Source of the DNA: CBDCWO01 sp965223405
GTDB taxonomy: Bacteria; Bacteroidota; Bacteroidia; Chitinophagales; Saprospiraceae
NCBI GenBank assembly: GCA_965223405.1
Contig: CBDCWO010000006.1
Location: 4,402,001 to 4,466,000, forward strand
Direction of reading: 5' to 3'
Length of the DNA stretch: 64,000 nt
Shown piece after piece: positions 19,597 to 28,978 of the stretch; the first letter of the stretch is position 1, and each line of letters begins with the position of its first letter. The position numbers were made by a program, and so were the translations under genes. The notes beneath the pieces were generated by a model, which worked only from the letters and a program-made list of their open reading frames with translations, was not told where the DNA came from and searched no databases.

Positions 19597-20588
19597 ATTC
19601 CGTGCTTCGAATAATAAGATTGTTGATTTTTTTGGATTGCAATTAATATTTCTTCTGCGATTTCCAAGGCCCCGATGGCGTCTTTGATCGGTACTTTTAC
19701 CGGCTGGTTATTCAATATACTGTGATAAAAGGAGCGCAGTTCCTCCATGATGGCATTTTGAGGCTTAATTTCTGGAATATCCACCTGGATATATTTGGTG
19801 CCCTGGGTGGTTTCCAAAGGAAATATCTGCCCTTTGGTAGGCACATCCTCGGCATCGTAAAGTTTAACCATTTGAGCTTCTTTCTCCAGGAGGTCAATAC
19901 TTACATATTCATTAGGTTGAAAAAACCTTAGTTTACGCATGGTTTTCAGCGATATACGGCTGGCGGTTAGATTGGCAACACATCCGCTGGTAAAGGTAAT
20001 TCGAGCATTGCAGATATCCGGCGTATCACTGACCACAGCTACGCCATTGGCCAGTATTTGTTCGACAGGTGATTGTACCATTGCCAAGACTAAATCAATG
20101 TCATGAATCATGAGATCCAGGACTACAGACACATCTGTACCGCGGGGATTAAACTGTGCCAGGCGATGCCCTTCGATAAACACTGGTTGTAGAGATCGCC
20201 CAGCCAGTGCCATAAAGGCCGGGTTGAATCGTTCCACATGTCCCACCTGGATGAGTGCGTGGTTTTGCTCTGCTATTGCTTGTAACCGATATGCTTCTTC
20301 CACTGATTGTGTAACCGGTTTTTCAATAAAAACGTGTTTACCTGCGGAAACCGCTTCTTTGGCCAGCTCATAATGTGTAGGAGTAGGTGTCACAATATCG
20401 ATTATGTCGGCCACGGAAATCAGTTCTTCGAAAGACTGAATCGGCGCCACATCAAATTTAGTTGAAACCTGAGTTTGCACCTCTTGATTCAGATCAAAAA
20501 ACCCCACCAATTCCAGCTCTTCAATTTGTTTGATGCAGGAGATATGAATTTTTCCCAAATGTCCTGCACCGGCAACTGCTATTTTCAT
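19593..20588 (-). CDS. Gfo/Idh/MocA family NAD(P)-dependent sugar oxidoreductase
   Basis: 331 residues. The N-terminal Rossmann motif is VAGAGHLGKIHISCI, and the family signature FIEKPVTQSVEEA contains the conserved EKP lysine. The C-terminal alpha/beta domain has the usual DLMIHDIDLVLAM segment with the catalytic-site His. Members oxidise or reduce nucleotide sugars (for example UDP-GlcNAc 3-dehydrogenases) or inositols. Linkage to a sugar transferase suggests nucleotide-sugar modification for surface polysaccharide, but the substrate is not determinable. Confidence 0.88.
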   Translation of the reverse strand: MKIAVAGAGHLGKIHISCIKQIEELELVGFFDLNQEVQTQVSTKFDVAPIQSFEELISVADIIDIVTPTPTHYELAKEAVSAGKHVFIEKPVTQSVEEAYRLQAIAEQNHALIQVGHVERFNPAFMALAGRSLQPVFIEGHRLAQFNPRGTDVSVVLDLMIHDIDLVLAMVQSPVEQILANGVAVVSDTPDICNARITFTSGCVANLTASRISLKTMRKLRFFQPNEYVSIDLLEKEAQMVKLYDAEDVPTKGQIFPLETTQGTKYIQVDIPEIKPQNAIMEELRSFYHSILNNQPVKVPIKDAIGALEIAEEILIAIQKNQQSYYSKHGI

Positions 20589-20591
20589 GGA

Positions 20592-20891
20592 TTAGGATTG
20601 TAAACTATTTATGGTAAATGCCACGACGATAATAATTAAGATCATTCCCAACATCATTCCTAAAGATCTTTTGACCAGGTTGGCAAATAGGAGTATATCC
20701 TCTTTATATTCCGGGAAGTTAGGGAGTACTTCCCGGGCCAATTTCTGTCTGTTCAACAATTGAGCGGGTGTAAATTCTACTCTACTGTTAGCCAGTCTTT
20801 TATATACTTTTAAAACCTTAACCCTAAAGTAAAAATTCATGATTAGGATGGTTAGAAAAAGTCCGATGATGATCACTTTGGTCATAGCCAT
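20592..20891 (-). CDS. Small membrane protein, first gene of polysaccharide operon
   Basis: 99 residues with two membrane helices (about 5-22 and 73-95) flanking a soluble, charged segment of about 50 residues. No recognised family. It ends 3 bp before the oxidoreductase start, so it is probably co-transcribed. A second ATG two codons in is equally plausible as start. Confidence 0.55.
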   Translation of the reverse strand: MAMTKVIIIGLFLTILIMNFYFRVKVLKVYKRLANSRVEFTPAQLLNRQKLAREVLPNFPEYKEDILLFANLVKRSLGMMLGMILIIIVVAFTINSLQS

Positions 20892-21055
20892 TCGTCTTAC
20901 AAGACGTAAAAGTAATGATTAATTGGAATGGATAATTGAAAATAAAAAATGGAATAGAAAATAAATCAATATTCCTCTTGTCCTCAATAAAACTTTGCGT
21001 TTTGAGATTCGCTAAATGTTCTAAACAAAAGCTTATTAGAAGGTGAGAATTATAT

Positions 21056-21388
21056 TTATAAATGTATAAAACGTTCCATAAACGCTTTACATTTGCTTCT
21101 CGATACATTAAAGCAGCTACCGTCCTTCATGACCACTTTACAAGGATTATCCTTAATCATCTTCTCAATTTGGTAGATGTTGACAAAATGAGAATTATGA
21201 ATGCGGCAAAAATCTTTGTTTATCAAAGAAATAATCACATCTTTTATTTTCTTTGCCAAGGTTATTTTACGACCATCAACCAGATAAATATGTGTATAGC
21301 TGCCTTCAGACTTGCCATACATGATATTCTCCTTTTGTACCAACAAAAAAATACCATTATGCTTGAGTGCAATTCCATTAGTAATCAT
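21056..21388 (-). CDS. Orphan LytTR DNA-binding protein
   Basis: 110 residues from ATG 21388. The sequence is essentially one LytTR domain: ENIMYGKSEGSYTHIYLVDGR, CRIHNSHFVNIYQIEKMI and CFNVSRSKCKAFMERF. There is no receiver domain and no membrane segment. LytTR domains bind DNA as a ten-stranded beta fold, usually behind a receiver phosphorylated by a LytS-type kinase. No kinase is adjacent. A paralogue lies 219 bp upstream on the same strand. Confidence 0.82.
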   Translation of the reverse strand: MITNGIALKHNGIFLLVQKENIMYGKSEGSYTHIYLVDGRKITLAKKIKDVIISLINKDFCRIHNSHFVNIYQIEKMIKDNPCKVVMKDGSCFNVSRSKCKAFMERFIHL

Positions 21389-21606
21389 GAACAAACGATA
21401 TTTTGCCGCCTTATTCAGTTTTCACTCTTCCCTTCGAGTATACAACTACTCTTTCACTCATGGTAGTAAATATCTAATTTGGTATTTTGGGGTGTACTTT
21501 TATTCAATGCAGATCGATCTATAAAAAACCCTCTGATTGAAGCGTTTGAGAGATGTAAATATTGGTGCCCTTTCTTGCTGATTTAGCCAAATCGTTAGGA
21601 CTTGGT

Positions 21607-21936
21607 TCAAAGAATTTTGAATTTATCGAACAAAAGGATCCTTTTGTTCTTTGAAACCATTAATTCCTCTCCATTACTCATGGTTACCGTGTTATTCGAC
21701 CCATTCTGATAGACAATAATTTTATGACTATTTACTAAATGACTTTTATGAATACGGATGAAATCATAAGGTTCTAAAACTTTTTGTACAATTCCCAGCG
21801 GTTTTGAGATAGTAACCTTAAGGCCATTATTAAGATAAAGCTTGGTGTAATTTCCTTCGGCTAAACAATACAAAATGTCCTTAGGCTTGGTAACCAGAAT
21901 TTCATTGTATTGATGTATAGCCAGTAAATCACCCAT
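21607..21936 (-). CDS. Orphan LytTR DNA-binding protein (paralogue)
   Basis: 109 residues from ATG 21936, again a single LytTR domain: DILYCLAEGNYTKLYLNNG, DFIRIHKSHLVNSHKIIVYQ and ELMVSKNKRILLF. It is similar in plan to the gene at 21056 and probably arose by an old tandem duplication, since identity is low. Lack of a receiver domain means input must come from elsewhere, or that it acts constitutively. The long repeats begin about 500 bp upstream. Confidence 0.82.
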   Translation of the reverse strand: MGDLLAIHQYNEILVTKPKDILYCLAEGNYTKLYLNNGLKVTISKPLGIVQKVLEPYDFIRIHKSHLVNSHKIIVYQNGSNNTVTMSNGEELMVSKNKRILLFDKFKIL

Positions 21937-22426
21937 ATCCAAAATCGTGTACTCTATCTTCTATTAAACAATCTCTATTCTCAAAAAAATATTGGAAATA
22001 GATAACCCAGGGAGCTACTGAAAATTGCAATCTACTGACAACTATTTTCAATAGCTAATTTTTAATTACCTGGATTTATCATACTAAACATGGCGTTGAT
22101 TCCAGTGCATTCAAAAAACTTCTTGCAATTTTGATTAGTGTTTTACTAATGTAAAAATAAAGCATACAGGGATTAAAAAAATATAACAAAAGTTATAACA
22201 TTGGCTATTGGCATTGGCTGTTCGCTGTTAGCTATTTGTTTTATCCAATAATTCATACCGCGTCATTCACCACTATTAATAATTATCTTTAAGTCAATTA
22301 CACTCTCCTTCTCCAAGGGTATAGAGAGCGAAGCATAATTTGTAATATCGTAATTGTCAGATTATATCTCACTGTACTCTTTAAATATTTACCAATTACA
22401 AATTACAAATTACAATTTCAGGTTAA

Positions 22427-23315
22427 CGTTTCCTGGCATTTATAAGGTCATTGTTTGTTACTGTGTTTATTTGCTTAGATCAAAATTTACATATTATATA
22501 TTACCATTGACAAATTACCATTTGAAGGCAATTGGTAAATTGTAAATGTTAAATGGTAAATGGTGTAAATTTGAATTGGTAAGTTGTAATTTCTAAATGG
22601 TAAATCTAATTTTTAAGCATTGATTTAAGACTTTATACTTACTTTATATTTTACCAACCATTTGAAGGCACTTGGTAAATTGTAAATGTTAATTGGTAAA
22701 TGGTGAATTGTGTAATGTAATTTCTGAATTATTTTGCCACCAATTGGAATCACGTTTACCTATTTACGTTTCCAGGCATTTATAAGGTCATTGTTTGTTA
22801 CTGTGTTTATTTGCTTAGATCAAAATTTACATATTATATATTACCATTGACAAATTACCATTTGATAGCTATTGGTAAGTGGTAATTTCTAAATGGTAAA
22901 TCTAATTTTTAAGCATTGATTTAAGACTTTATACTTACTTTACATTTTACCAACCATTTGAAGGCACTTGGTAAATTGTAAATGTTAATTGGTAAATGGT
23001 GAATTGTGTAATGTAATTTCTGAATTATTTTGCCACCAATTGGAATCACGTTTACCTATTTACGTTTCCAGGCATTAATAAGGTCATTGTTTGTTACTGT
23101 GTTTATTTATTTACTTAGATCAAAATTTACATATTATATATTACCATTGACAAATTACCATTTGAAGGCAATTGGTAAATTGTAAATGTTAATTGGTAAA
23201 TGGTGTAAATTTGAATTGGTAAGTGGTAATTTCTAAATGGCAAATTGTAATTTTATAAGCATTGATTCAAGACTTTATACTTTATATATTGCCATTGACA
23301 AATTACCATTTGAAG
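22427..23315. repeat. Three AT-rich long direct repeats (about 340, 296 and 250 bp)
   Basis: Copies begin with CGTTTCC(T/A)GGCATT at 22427, 22767 and 23063. Copy 2 lacks about 44 bp present in copies 1 and 3; the missing part lies between two ATTGGTAA words, as expected for slippage. Copy 3 loses similarity near its right end. Each copy is full of palindromic words (TTACCATTT...AATGGTAA, CCAATT/AATTGG) that can form hairpins. The preceding 21937-22426 stretch is also non-coding, with simple words such as AATTACAAATTAC and alternating GGCTATTGGC text. No gene-like frame occurs between the LytTR and response-regulator genes. Confidence 0.8.
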
Positions 23316-23329
23316 GTGCAATTATCAAC

Positions 23330-23959
23330 TCACTCCTTTCTCCACTTATTGATCGCCTCCGTCCTATTGTTTACATGCAACTTTTCATAAATTCGATGAA
23401 TGTGTTGTTTAACAGTTCCCAGAGTAATTCCCATCTCAGGAGCAATTTCTTTGTACAATAATCCCTCAGAAAGTAATCCCAACAATTCATTCTCACGGTC
23501 TGTAAGTCGTGGCGAGGAATGACCTGTAATGGTGAGTTGTTGCTGTTGAAACACATCAATCACTCTTCTGGCTATCGTAGGACTCATCGGAGCACCACCC
23601 CGGTGTAATTCGCGGATGGATTCAATGATCCTATCCGCAGCGGCACTCTTTAGAATATAACCTTTCGCTCCGTTTTGCAGAGATTCAAATATTTTGTCGT
23701 CATCCTCATATACGGTAAACATACAAAATGCGGTTTCATTATCCGAACCAGCCAATTGTCGGATCACCTCGATGCCAGAGGCACGCGGTAAACCGATATC
23801 AACCAAAACAATGTCTACCTGATGACGTGGTAAAAAATGTAAAGCGTCCTCTGCGTTATGGTAAACCCATTTACAAGTCATATCATCCTCATTATTTATT
23901 AACTCTTGCAATTCTTCAGCAATTACGACTACATCTTCAATAATAGCAGTGGATATCAT
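23330..23959 (-). CDS. NarL/FixJ-type response regulator
   Basis: 209 residues. The receiver domain (1-120) has the phospho-acceptor Asp54 in VLVDIGLP, acidic residues at its start (IIED), and a conserved Lys in GYILKSAA. A LuxR-type helix-turn-helix follows (LTDRENELLGLLSEGLLYKEIAPEMGITLGTVKQHIHRIYEKL). It acts in the cytoplasm as a DNA-binding regulator. The gene starts 4 bp after the kinase stop, so the kinase at 23964 is its partner. Confidence 0.94.
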   Translation of the reverse strand: MISTAIIEDVVVIAEELQELINNEDDMTCKWVYHNAEDALHFLPRHQVDIVLVDIGLPRASGIEVIRQLAGSDNETAFCMFTVYEDDDKIFESLQNGAKGYILKSAAADRIIESIRELHRGGAPMSPTIARRVIDVFQQQQLTITGHSSPRLTDRENELLGLLSEGLLYKEIAPEMGITLGTVKQHIHRIYEKLHVNNRTEAINKWRKE

Positions 23960-23963
23960 GATT

Positions 23964-26900
23964 TCAAGTTGTTTTAACGTTAGGGTAGAGCAAACTAATT
24001 CTCATTCCCTCGGGTAATTTACGATAGGTTATGGTTCCATTGATCTTGTCCATTCTTTGCTTCATATTGTGGATTCCATTTCCTTTGTTTAATACATCTT
24101 CCACTTTAAATCCCACTCCTCCTCTTTCGAAAATATGTATTTGGAATCCATCTTCCTGGATCATTTCGATCTCAATTTTTTCAGCCTGACTGTACTTAAC
24201 CGAGTTATGCAATAATTCTTTGCTGATAAGGTATAAATTTCTTCTTGCTTCACCTCCGATGTGCATCTTTTCATTATCGATCCGGGAGTTGATCTGATAA
24301 GGGATTTGATGTTCACCTAAAAATTTAGATATGTATAATCGGAGATAACCTTTAAAATTACCAATCGTATCATTTTTACTGTTCATGGCCCAAATGATCT
24401 CTGACATTTTCTGAACAATGGATTTGGAATACTGCGAGATCTTGGTAATTTCTTCCTTTTCACCAGGATCAGTGGCCCGCTTAAGTGCCTTTTCGCTTAA
24501 AAATTTAATGGTAGTAAGTCCCGCGCCCAAATCATCGTGCATTTCCGCTGCTATACGCGTACGTTCCCGCTCAATGGCTTCTTGTTTTTCGATGATAAGC
24601 GCCTGTCGTTTAAGCAACAGATCTTTTTTTTCCATTTGACGGATCATGTACGCCCGAAACCCCAAATAGATCAGAATACCGATTGTAACCAATGCCAGCA
24701 AGCGGAACCACCAAGTTTGCCAGTAGGGTGGGTTGATCACTATCTGAATATCCATTGATTTTTCATTCCATACTCCGTCGGTGTTAGCTGCCATCATCGA
24801 AAAAGTGTAATTGCCAGCGGGGATATTTGGATAGCGGGCAAAGCCAACTAAACTATTTGATTCCACAAAATTTGGATCGATACCTCTTAATTGAAACTTT
24901 GTTTTGGTGTTGCGGGGATCCGTATAATCAATGGCATAAAATTCAAAGGACAACGTATTATCAGCGAACGGAAGTACCAGCTTCGAATCTTGAATTCGTT
25001 GTTCGGTACTATAAATATCTACATCGTTTATCCTCACTGAAGTTAAGTCAATTTCAGGAGTATAGTCGGATAGCTTAATTGCGTATGGATTGAATGTGTT
25101 GATCCCATGGGTTCCACCGACCACAAAAGTGTTGTTGTCTGCAATGAAATAGGCATGGGTATTGTATTCCAATCCTTGTAGCCCATCTTCCAAACTAAAA
25201 TTGTGGATATAATCGAGGTGGGGACTATACCGCAATATTCCATTATTTGAGGTAATCCAAAGATTTTGTTGTGTATCCGGCAAGACACAGTAAATATGTT
25301 GTGCTAAAATTTTATTTGAATCCAATACCCTTTCGACAGCATAATCCTGCTGCGGATTGATCATAAAAATTCCCTGGGTATTGGTAATATAGATTAAGGA
25401 ATCACTTAATTCTGTCAGACTGGACAGGCCTCCTGATACCGGAAGTGTTTTGATCAGATTATACGCCCCATTGGTTTGGCTACAAATATAAATCTGCTTT
25501 TCGTCTTTGGAGATGTAGAGTACACCTTTGGAGTCGATAGCAAAATAGGTAAGATCATTATCATTTAATAGAGTGTCTCCGATGGGAATAAGGTGAAATT
25601 CGTTACCCTCAATGCGGATGTCTACCAGTCCGTGACTAATTGTAGAACATAGTATTTTACCTTCAGGGGTATTTTTAATTTGAAAATAGTATTGCGGGTT
25701 TAGTTTGGTTTTCTCAGTCAATTGCTGAACTTCACCGGTATGAATATTCAGCAAATGTAAACTTACAAATTCGGAATACAGGATGTGATTTTCATCGTAA
25801 AATATTCCGGTAATAATGGAAGAATTTGAGGTTGAATTTTGAATTTTTTGATAGTTGGATGCCGGTTGCCCGGTCTCATCCAGTACATGAATCCCACCAT
25901 CTCGCGTTAATATATAGAATGAATGATTTTGATATAAGATACCGGTAGTGTTATTCTTGTCCTTATACTCTGAGTGACCTATCCAGTGAGTGAACTTTTT
26001 CGTACGGATACTGCCAAAGTAAACTCCTTTACCGTCAACACTGATCCATAAAATAGAATCCCGATCCAAATAACAGGAACTCATTTCCCGGATGGGTTCC
26101 AAATGGTTCTTTAAGAAAGGCTTGATTTCCTTAACTTTCAAGTCTTCGTATGGGTCATAAAACAGTATTTTCGCAGCCAACAAAATCATCAAATGATTTC
26201 CACAAACTTTGATTTTTCTGACATTCCGATTGGATACTTTTTTTTTCAGTAGAATCTTTTCATTCTCAACGTGATAGGCGAGGATTTCTCCATTGTCGGT
26301 GCCCATCCATACTATCGGAAAAGTTGAGAGCTCAAGCGATGTGGCCACAAGGTTTTCTAAAAGGAGTTTAGTTTGATTAGGATGGCGAAATGAAAAATGC
26401 AGAACCTGTTCATGACTTGCCACCACCAGATTGGTGTCCACTGGGGAAATATGAATATCTGCTATTTGATAATCACTTATGTCAATGGGTACTCTTCTTT
26501 GAATGTCATTTGTTAGGGTGTTATACAGGGTGATGTTCTCGGATGTTCGAATGAAGAGGATACTGTCTTGTTGATCCAAAATAGTAAAATCGGTAGTTAA
26601 AACTCCACCGGATTCCCCTGTTATGAAAATGGGTGTAAATTTTTCCTCGGCACGATCGTATTGGTGCAAACACCGGTAAGTTGTAAAATAGATCCGATTT
26701 TGTTTATCCTCGTAAAATTCGCTTTGAATATTATTGCCAACTAGGTTGTACCGGCCTGGTCTATAAATTCTGGTTTCTAACCCATTGGTAATATTTAATC
26801 CATCGGTTGAAGAAATGTACACCTTTTTATCGGAACATTGGGTGATGAATATATTATTCTGCTGGGATAGTTTGGCTACTTTTTGAAATGCCATGGATTG

Positions 26901-26990
26901 ACAGATTCCTGTATGAGGAATGCATAAAAATGCGAGTAGCCATGAGACACTATTTATGTGGATTCGCCTAAGAAAATGTTTTTGGCCCAT
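23964..26990 (-). CDS. Large propeller/Y_Y_Y sensor histidine kinase (HisKA_3 type)
   Basis: 1008 residues. A signal sequence (ending HTGICQ) leads into a periplasmic part of about 700 residues with beta-propeller repeats (for example SSDGLNITNGLETRIYRP, ILWISVDGKGVYFG, QNLWITSNNGILRY). Next come a Y_Y_Y-type immunoglobulin-like domain (FRFQLRGIDPNF-like region ending YTFSMMAANTDGVWNE) and one membrane helix (RLLALVTIGILIYLGF). The cytoplasmic kinase has His818 in RIAAEMHDDLGAG (HisKA_3) and an HATPase region (NGIHNMKQRMD). Unlike classic Bacteroides hybrid sensors it has no fused receiver; that role falls to the next gene. It overlaps the CHAT-like gene by 37 bp, which suggests tight co-expression. 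Confidence 0.9.
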   Translation of the reverse strand: MGQKHFLRRIHINSVSWLLAFLCIPHTGICQSMAFQKVAKLSQQNNIFITQCSDKKVYISSTDGLNITNGLETRIYRPGRYNLVGNNIQSEFYEDKQNRIYFTTYRCLHQYDRAEEKFTPIFITGESGGVLTTDFTILDQQDSILFIRTSENITLYNTLTNDIQRRVPIDISDYQIADIHISPVDTNLVVASHEQVLHFSFRHPNQTKLLLENLVATSLELSTFPIVWMGTDNGEILAYHVENEKILLKKKVSNRNVRKIKVCGNHLMILLAAKILFYDPYEDLKVKEIKPFLKNHLEPIREMSSCYLDRDSILWISVDGKGVYFGSIRTKKFTHWIGHSEYKDKNNTTGILYQNHSFYILTRDGGIHVLDETGQPASNYQKIQNSTSNSSIITGIFYDENHILYSEFVSLHLLNIHTGEVQQLTEKTKLNPQYYFQIKNTPEGKILCSTISHGLVDIRIEGNEFHLIPIGDTLLNDNDLTYFAIDSKGVLYISKDEKQIYICSQTNGAYNLIKTLPVSGGLSSLTELSDSLIYITNTQGIFMINPQQDYAVERVLDSNKILAQHIYCVLPDTQQNLWITSNNGILRYSPHLDYIHNFSLEDGLQGLEYNTHAYFIADNNTFVVGGTHGINTFNPYAIKLSDYTPEIDLTSVRINDVDIYSTEQRIQDSKLVLPFADNTLSFEFYAIDYTDPRNTKTKFQLRGIDPNFVESNSLVGFARYPNIPAGNYTFSMMAANTDGVWNEKSMDIQIVINPPYWQTWWFRLLALVTIGILIYLGFRAYMIRQMEKKDLLLKRQALIIEKQEAIERERTRIAAEMHDDLGAGLTTIKFLSEKALKRATDPGEKEEITKISQYSKSIVQKMSEIIWAMNSKNDTIGNFKGYLRLYISKFLGEHQIPYQINSRIDNEKMHIGGEARRNLYLISKELLHNSVKYSQAEKIEIEMIQEDGFQIHIFERGGVGFKVEDVLNKGNGIHNMKQRMDKINGTITYRKLPEGMRISLLYPNVKTT

Positions 26991-28117
26991 GGTGATAGTA
27001 TTGCAGCAAAAATTTTAGCTTGATTAAATGCTTTCGGAATATCATCAGTGGAAATTAATATACGAAAAAAAGCAAATGCAAAAGGGAAAATAGTACGAAA
27101 GTCCATATTTCCGGAATAAACGATGCTGTATTGGAATCGAAGGTTGGGAATTAAAGATTTGGTGTTGCAGCTAAACCATAACAGGCTTTTGGTTTGGATG
27201 TTTTTTATTTGGTGTAATAATTCGATAAAATTAGGGAGTATAATCTTTGAATCTCGATCTTTAAAATCCATCGCGACATGGGTTATATTATCTCGATCTC
27301 TCGACACGGTATGGCCAAATAAACAGATCGTATTGCATTCCGAATAGTATTGGTTAATTGTATCAATTAGTTCGCTAAGATTTGAAAATGACCACGTGGT
27401 TAGTGTATTTACTTGTGTCATATGGCCATTCTCACAGGAATCAATTTGCATAATTTTTTCAAGTTCGAATTGCCATCTTTTTTCTGCACTTCCAAACGCC
27501 CGAATGCATTTTATATAGATGATTTTAGGAGTATTGGCCTTATAATTGAAAGGTTGGCTTTTATAGTTTATAATTCCGATTAGGTCCTCGATCACCTCTC
27601 TATGTTTTATTTGGTTATTTAATGAGGTCTGAGCATGCAATTCACGGGCACCTTCAAGGAAGCGTCGAGCCGGATCAAATTGTTTGGCATAAAAATTCAA
27701 AACCCCAAGGGAGAAGAGCAGAGAATAATCCGGTCCCACAGTTTGTAGCAGAAGATTTATTCTTGAAATCAACCATTCTAATCTTGGAATAGTGAAGTGA
27801 AACGGAAACTGATCTTTGATTTCTTGACTCAAGGATTGGATTGACTTTATATCGCTTGGGCTAAGAATCAAGGAGCATTTATTTTTCGCTATGCAAACTG
27901 GCTTGTTAGTACCTTCTGCAAGAGGATCATGGTGTGCAAGATAGAAATTCAGAAGGTTGAATAAATGAATTCTACGGTAGAATTCCGAGCCGGTCTGTTG
28001 GTGGCTGCCTTTCTGACCGCACTCTTCCTGAGATATTTCATCGGACCAGTTACAAAGCCCATCCTCAGAGACTGAATGGTCAAATTCAGTTCTTTTATCT
28101 ATCACTGACTTCTTCAC
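26954..28117 (-). CDS. Divergent CHAT-domain (caspase-like) protein with TPR-like N-terminal half
   Basis: 387 residues from a GTG start at 28117; no in-frame ATG exists near the N-terminus. No signal peptide or membrane helix. Residues about 105-190 are helical with a TPR-like pair (LLFSLGVLNFYAKQFDPARRFLEGARELH). Residues about 195-385 have the layout of a CHAT peptidase: strand then His269 (ICLFGHTVSRD), LPNFIELLHQ, then strand and Cys317 (SLLWFSCNT), 48 residues apart. These are followed by YSIVYSGNMDFRTIFPFAFAFFRIL...PKAFNQAK, equivalent to the usual CHAT strand plus AxxFY...ALRxAR helix. The match is by pattern only and is divergent, so activity is uncertain. CHAT proteases such as TPR-CHAT of type III-E CRISPR cut a specific partner protein. 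The gene lies between a small Cys/Gly-tailed protein and the sensor kinase. Confidence 0.6.
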   Translation of the reverse strand: MKKSVIDKRTEFDHSVSEDGLCNWSDEISQEECGQKGSHQQTGSEFYRRIHLFNLLNFYLAHHDPLAEGTNKPVCIAKNKCSLILSPSDIKSIQSLSQEIKDQFPFHFTIPRLEWLISRINLLLQTVGPDYSLLFSLGVLNFYAKQFDPARRFLEGARELHAQTSLNNQIKHREVIEDLIGIINYKSQPFNYKANTPKIIYIKCIRAFGSAEKRWQFELEKIMQIDSCENGHMTQVNTLTTWSFSNLSELIDTINQYYSECNTICLFGHTVSRDRDNITHVAMDFKDRDSKIILPNFIELLHQIKNIQTKSLLWFSCNTKSLIPNLRFQYSIVYSGNMDFRTIFPFAFAFFRILISTDDIPKAFNQAKIFAAILSPWAKNIFLGEST

Positions 28118-28155
28118 CGGGGAAATTTCTAATTGAAGCTATACAGTACCGGTAA

Positions 28156-28533
28156 TCACAATCCACCCCCACAAAATGGAGGGCAAGGAGGGACTGCCAG
28201 ATCATTTGCTCCGATCAACTCATTTCCCTTGGCATCTTTACAAATGTTGAATAGATGCAGATCGTTTTTTATGTCTTCAATTTCTTCATCCTTCATCTTG
28301 TTGATTTCCTCGGAGTAGTCTTGAAGAAATTTTGTGGTGACTTTTCCAAGTCTGGTAAAATAATTACCATGACCGTCCATATTGCGGACTTCAATTCTTT
28401 GAATTTGCTCATAATAATCAAGCATGTAAGTCTGGGCATTTTGATTGTACCCGTAAGCTTGATTTTTTGAACTTCCGGATACGTTCCAATCAACATAGGT
28501 AGCTTTAAAGGGTAATTCTAAAAACTTAGGCAT
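28156..28533 (-). CDS. Small hypothetical protein with Cys-Pro-Gly-rich C-terminal tail
   Basis: 125 residues from ATG 28533; I do not recognise the family. Residues 1-95 are charged and partly helical (KFLQDYSEEINKMKDEEIEDI). The last part changes character abruptly: ...ICKDAKGNELIGANDLAV then PPCPPFCGGGL. Cysteines sit at 98, 117 and 121, and three glycines precede the terminal Leu. No signal peptide. Such a leader-plus-tail layout recalls peptide precursors or a proteolytic substrate, but no modifying enzyme or peptide exporter is nearby. It is the first gene before the CHAT-like gene (38-bp gap), so it could be that protein's partner or substrate. This is inference. Confidence 0.6.
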   Translation of the reverse strand: MPKFLELPFKATYVDWNVSGSSKNQAYGYNQNAQTYMLDYYEQIQRIEVRNMDGHGNYFTRLGKVTTKFLQDYSEEINKMKDEEIEDIKNDLHLFNICKDAKGNELIGANDLAVPPCPPFCGGGL

Positions 28534-28978
28534 ATCAATCTCAATTTTGGGTGAATAATTTGCTATAATATATCAATTTGGAATTTTTGATATGAAATAT
28601 TTCCATATCTGGTAATAATAACTTCGCAAAGTTTATTTTAAATTTCATATTCAAAAAATTTGCGTTCATGGTAAAGATGATTTGAATTTTGGTTATCTGG
28701 TCTAAATTGTAACATTAGTAGAATTCCAGAAAAATGGAGAATTTCACAAATACTGAGGTGATCAAAAACAACCAGCTAAAATTTCAAAATGTTAACTCAA
28801 CAATAACTATTTACAAGTATCACTCCTTATATTGCTCATAAATAGATAATAATAATTTAAAATAAAACGTAATATTTGATGGAATTGCACTATTTTTGTA
28901 TTTCTATATACTGGATGGAGTACGAGAATCGTTAAACAACTTCAATGTTCATATTTGTTAAAATCTTAAATACTTAAC
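28534..28978. other. Divergent non-coding region upstream of small protein and exbB
   Basis: 445 bp with no gene-like frame, separating the leftward CHAT cassette from the rightward ExbB-ExbD-TonB operon. A TATTTTTG at 28891-28898 fits the -7 box for the rightward operon, about 80 bp before its ATG, but I see no -33 box at proper spacing. No convincing leftward promoter was found. Confidence 0.35.

Noticed and set aside
22427..23315. CRISPR-like array
   Set aside because: Repeats are hundreds of bases long, differ in length and have no regular unique spacers; no cas genes nearby.
28156..28533. Lanthipeptide-type precursor
   Set aside because: No LanB/LanC, radical-SAM or peptidase-exporter gene nearby and only two cysteines in the tail; kept as an unknown small protein instead.
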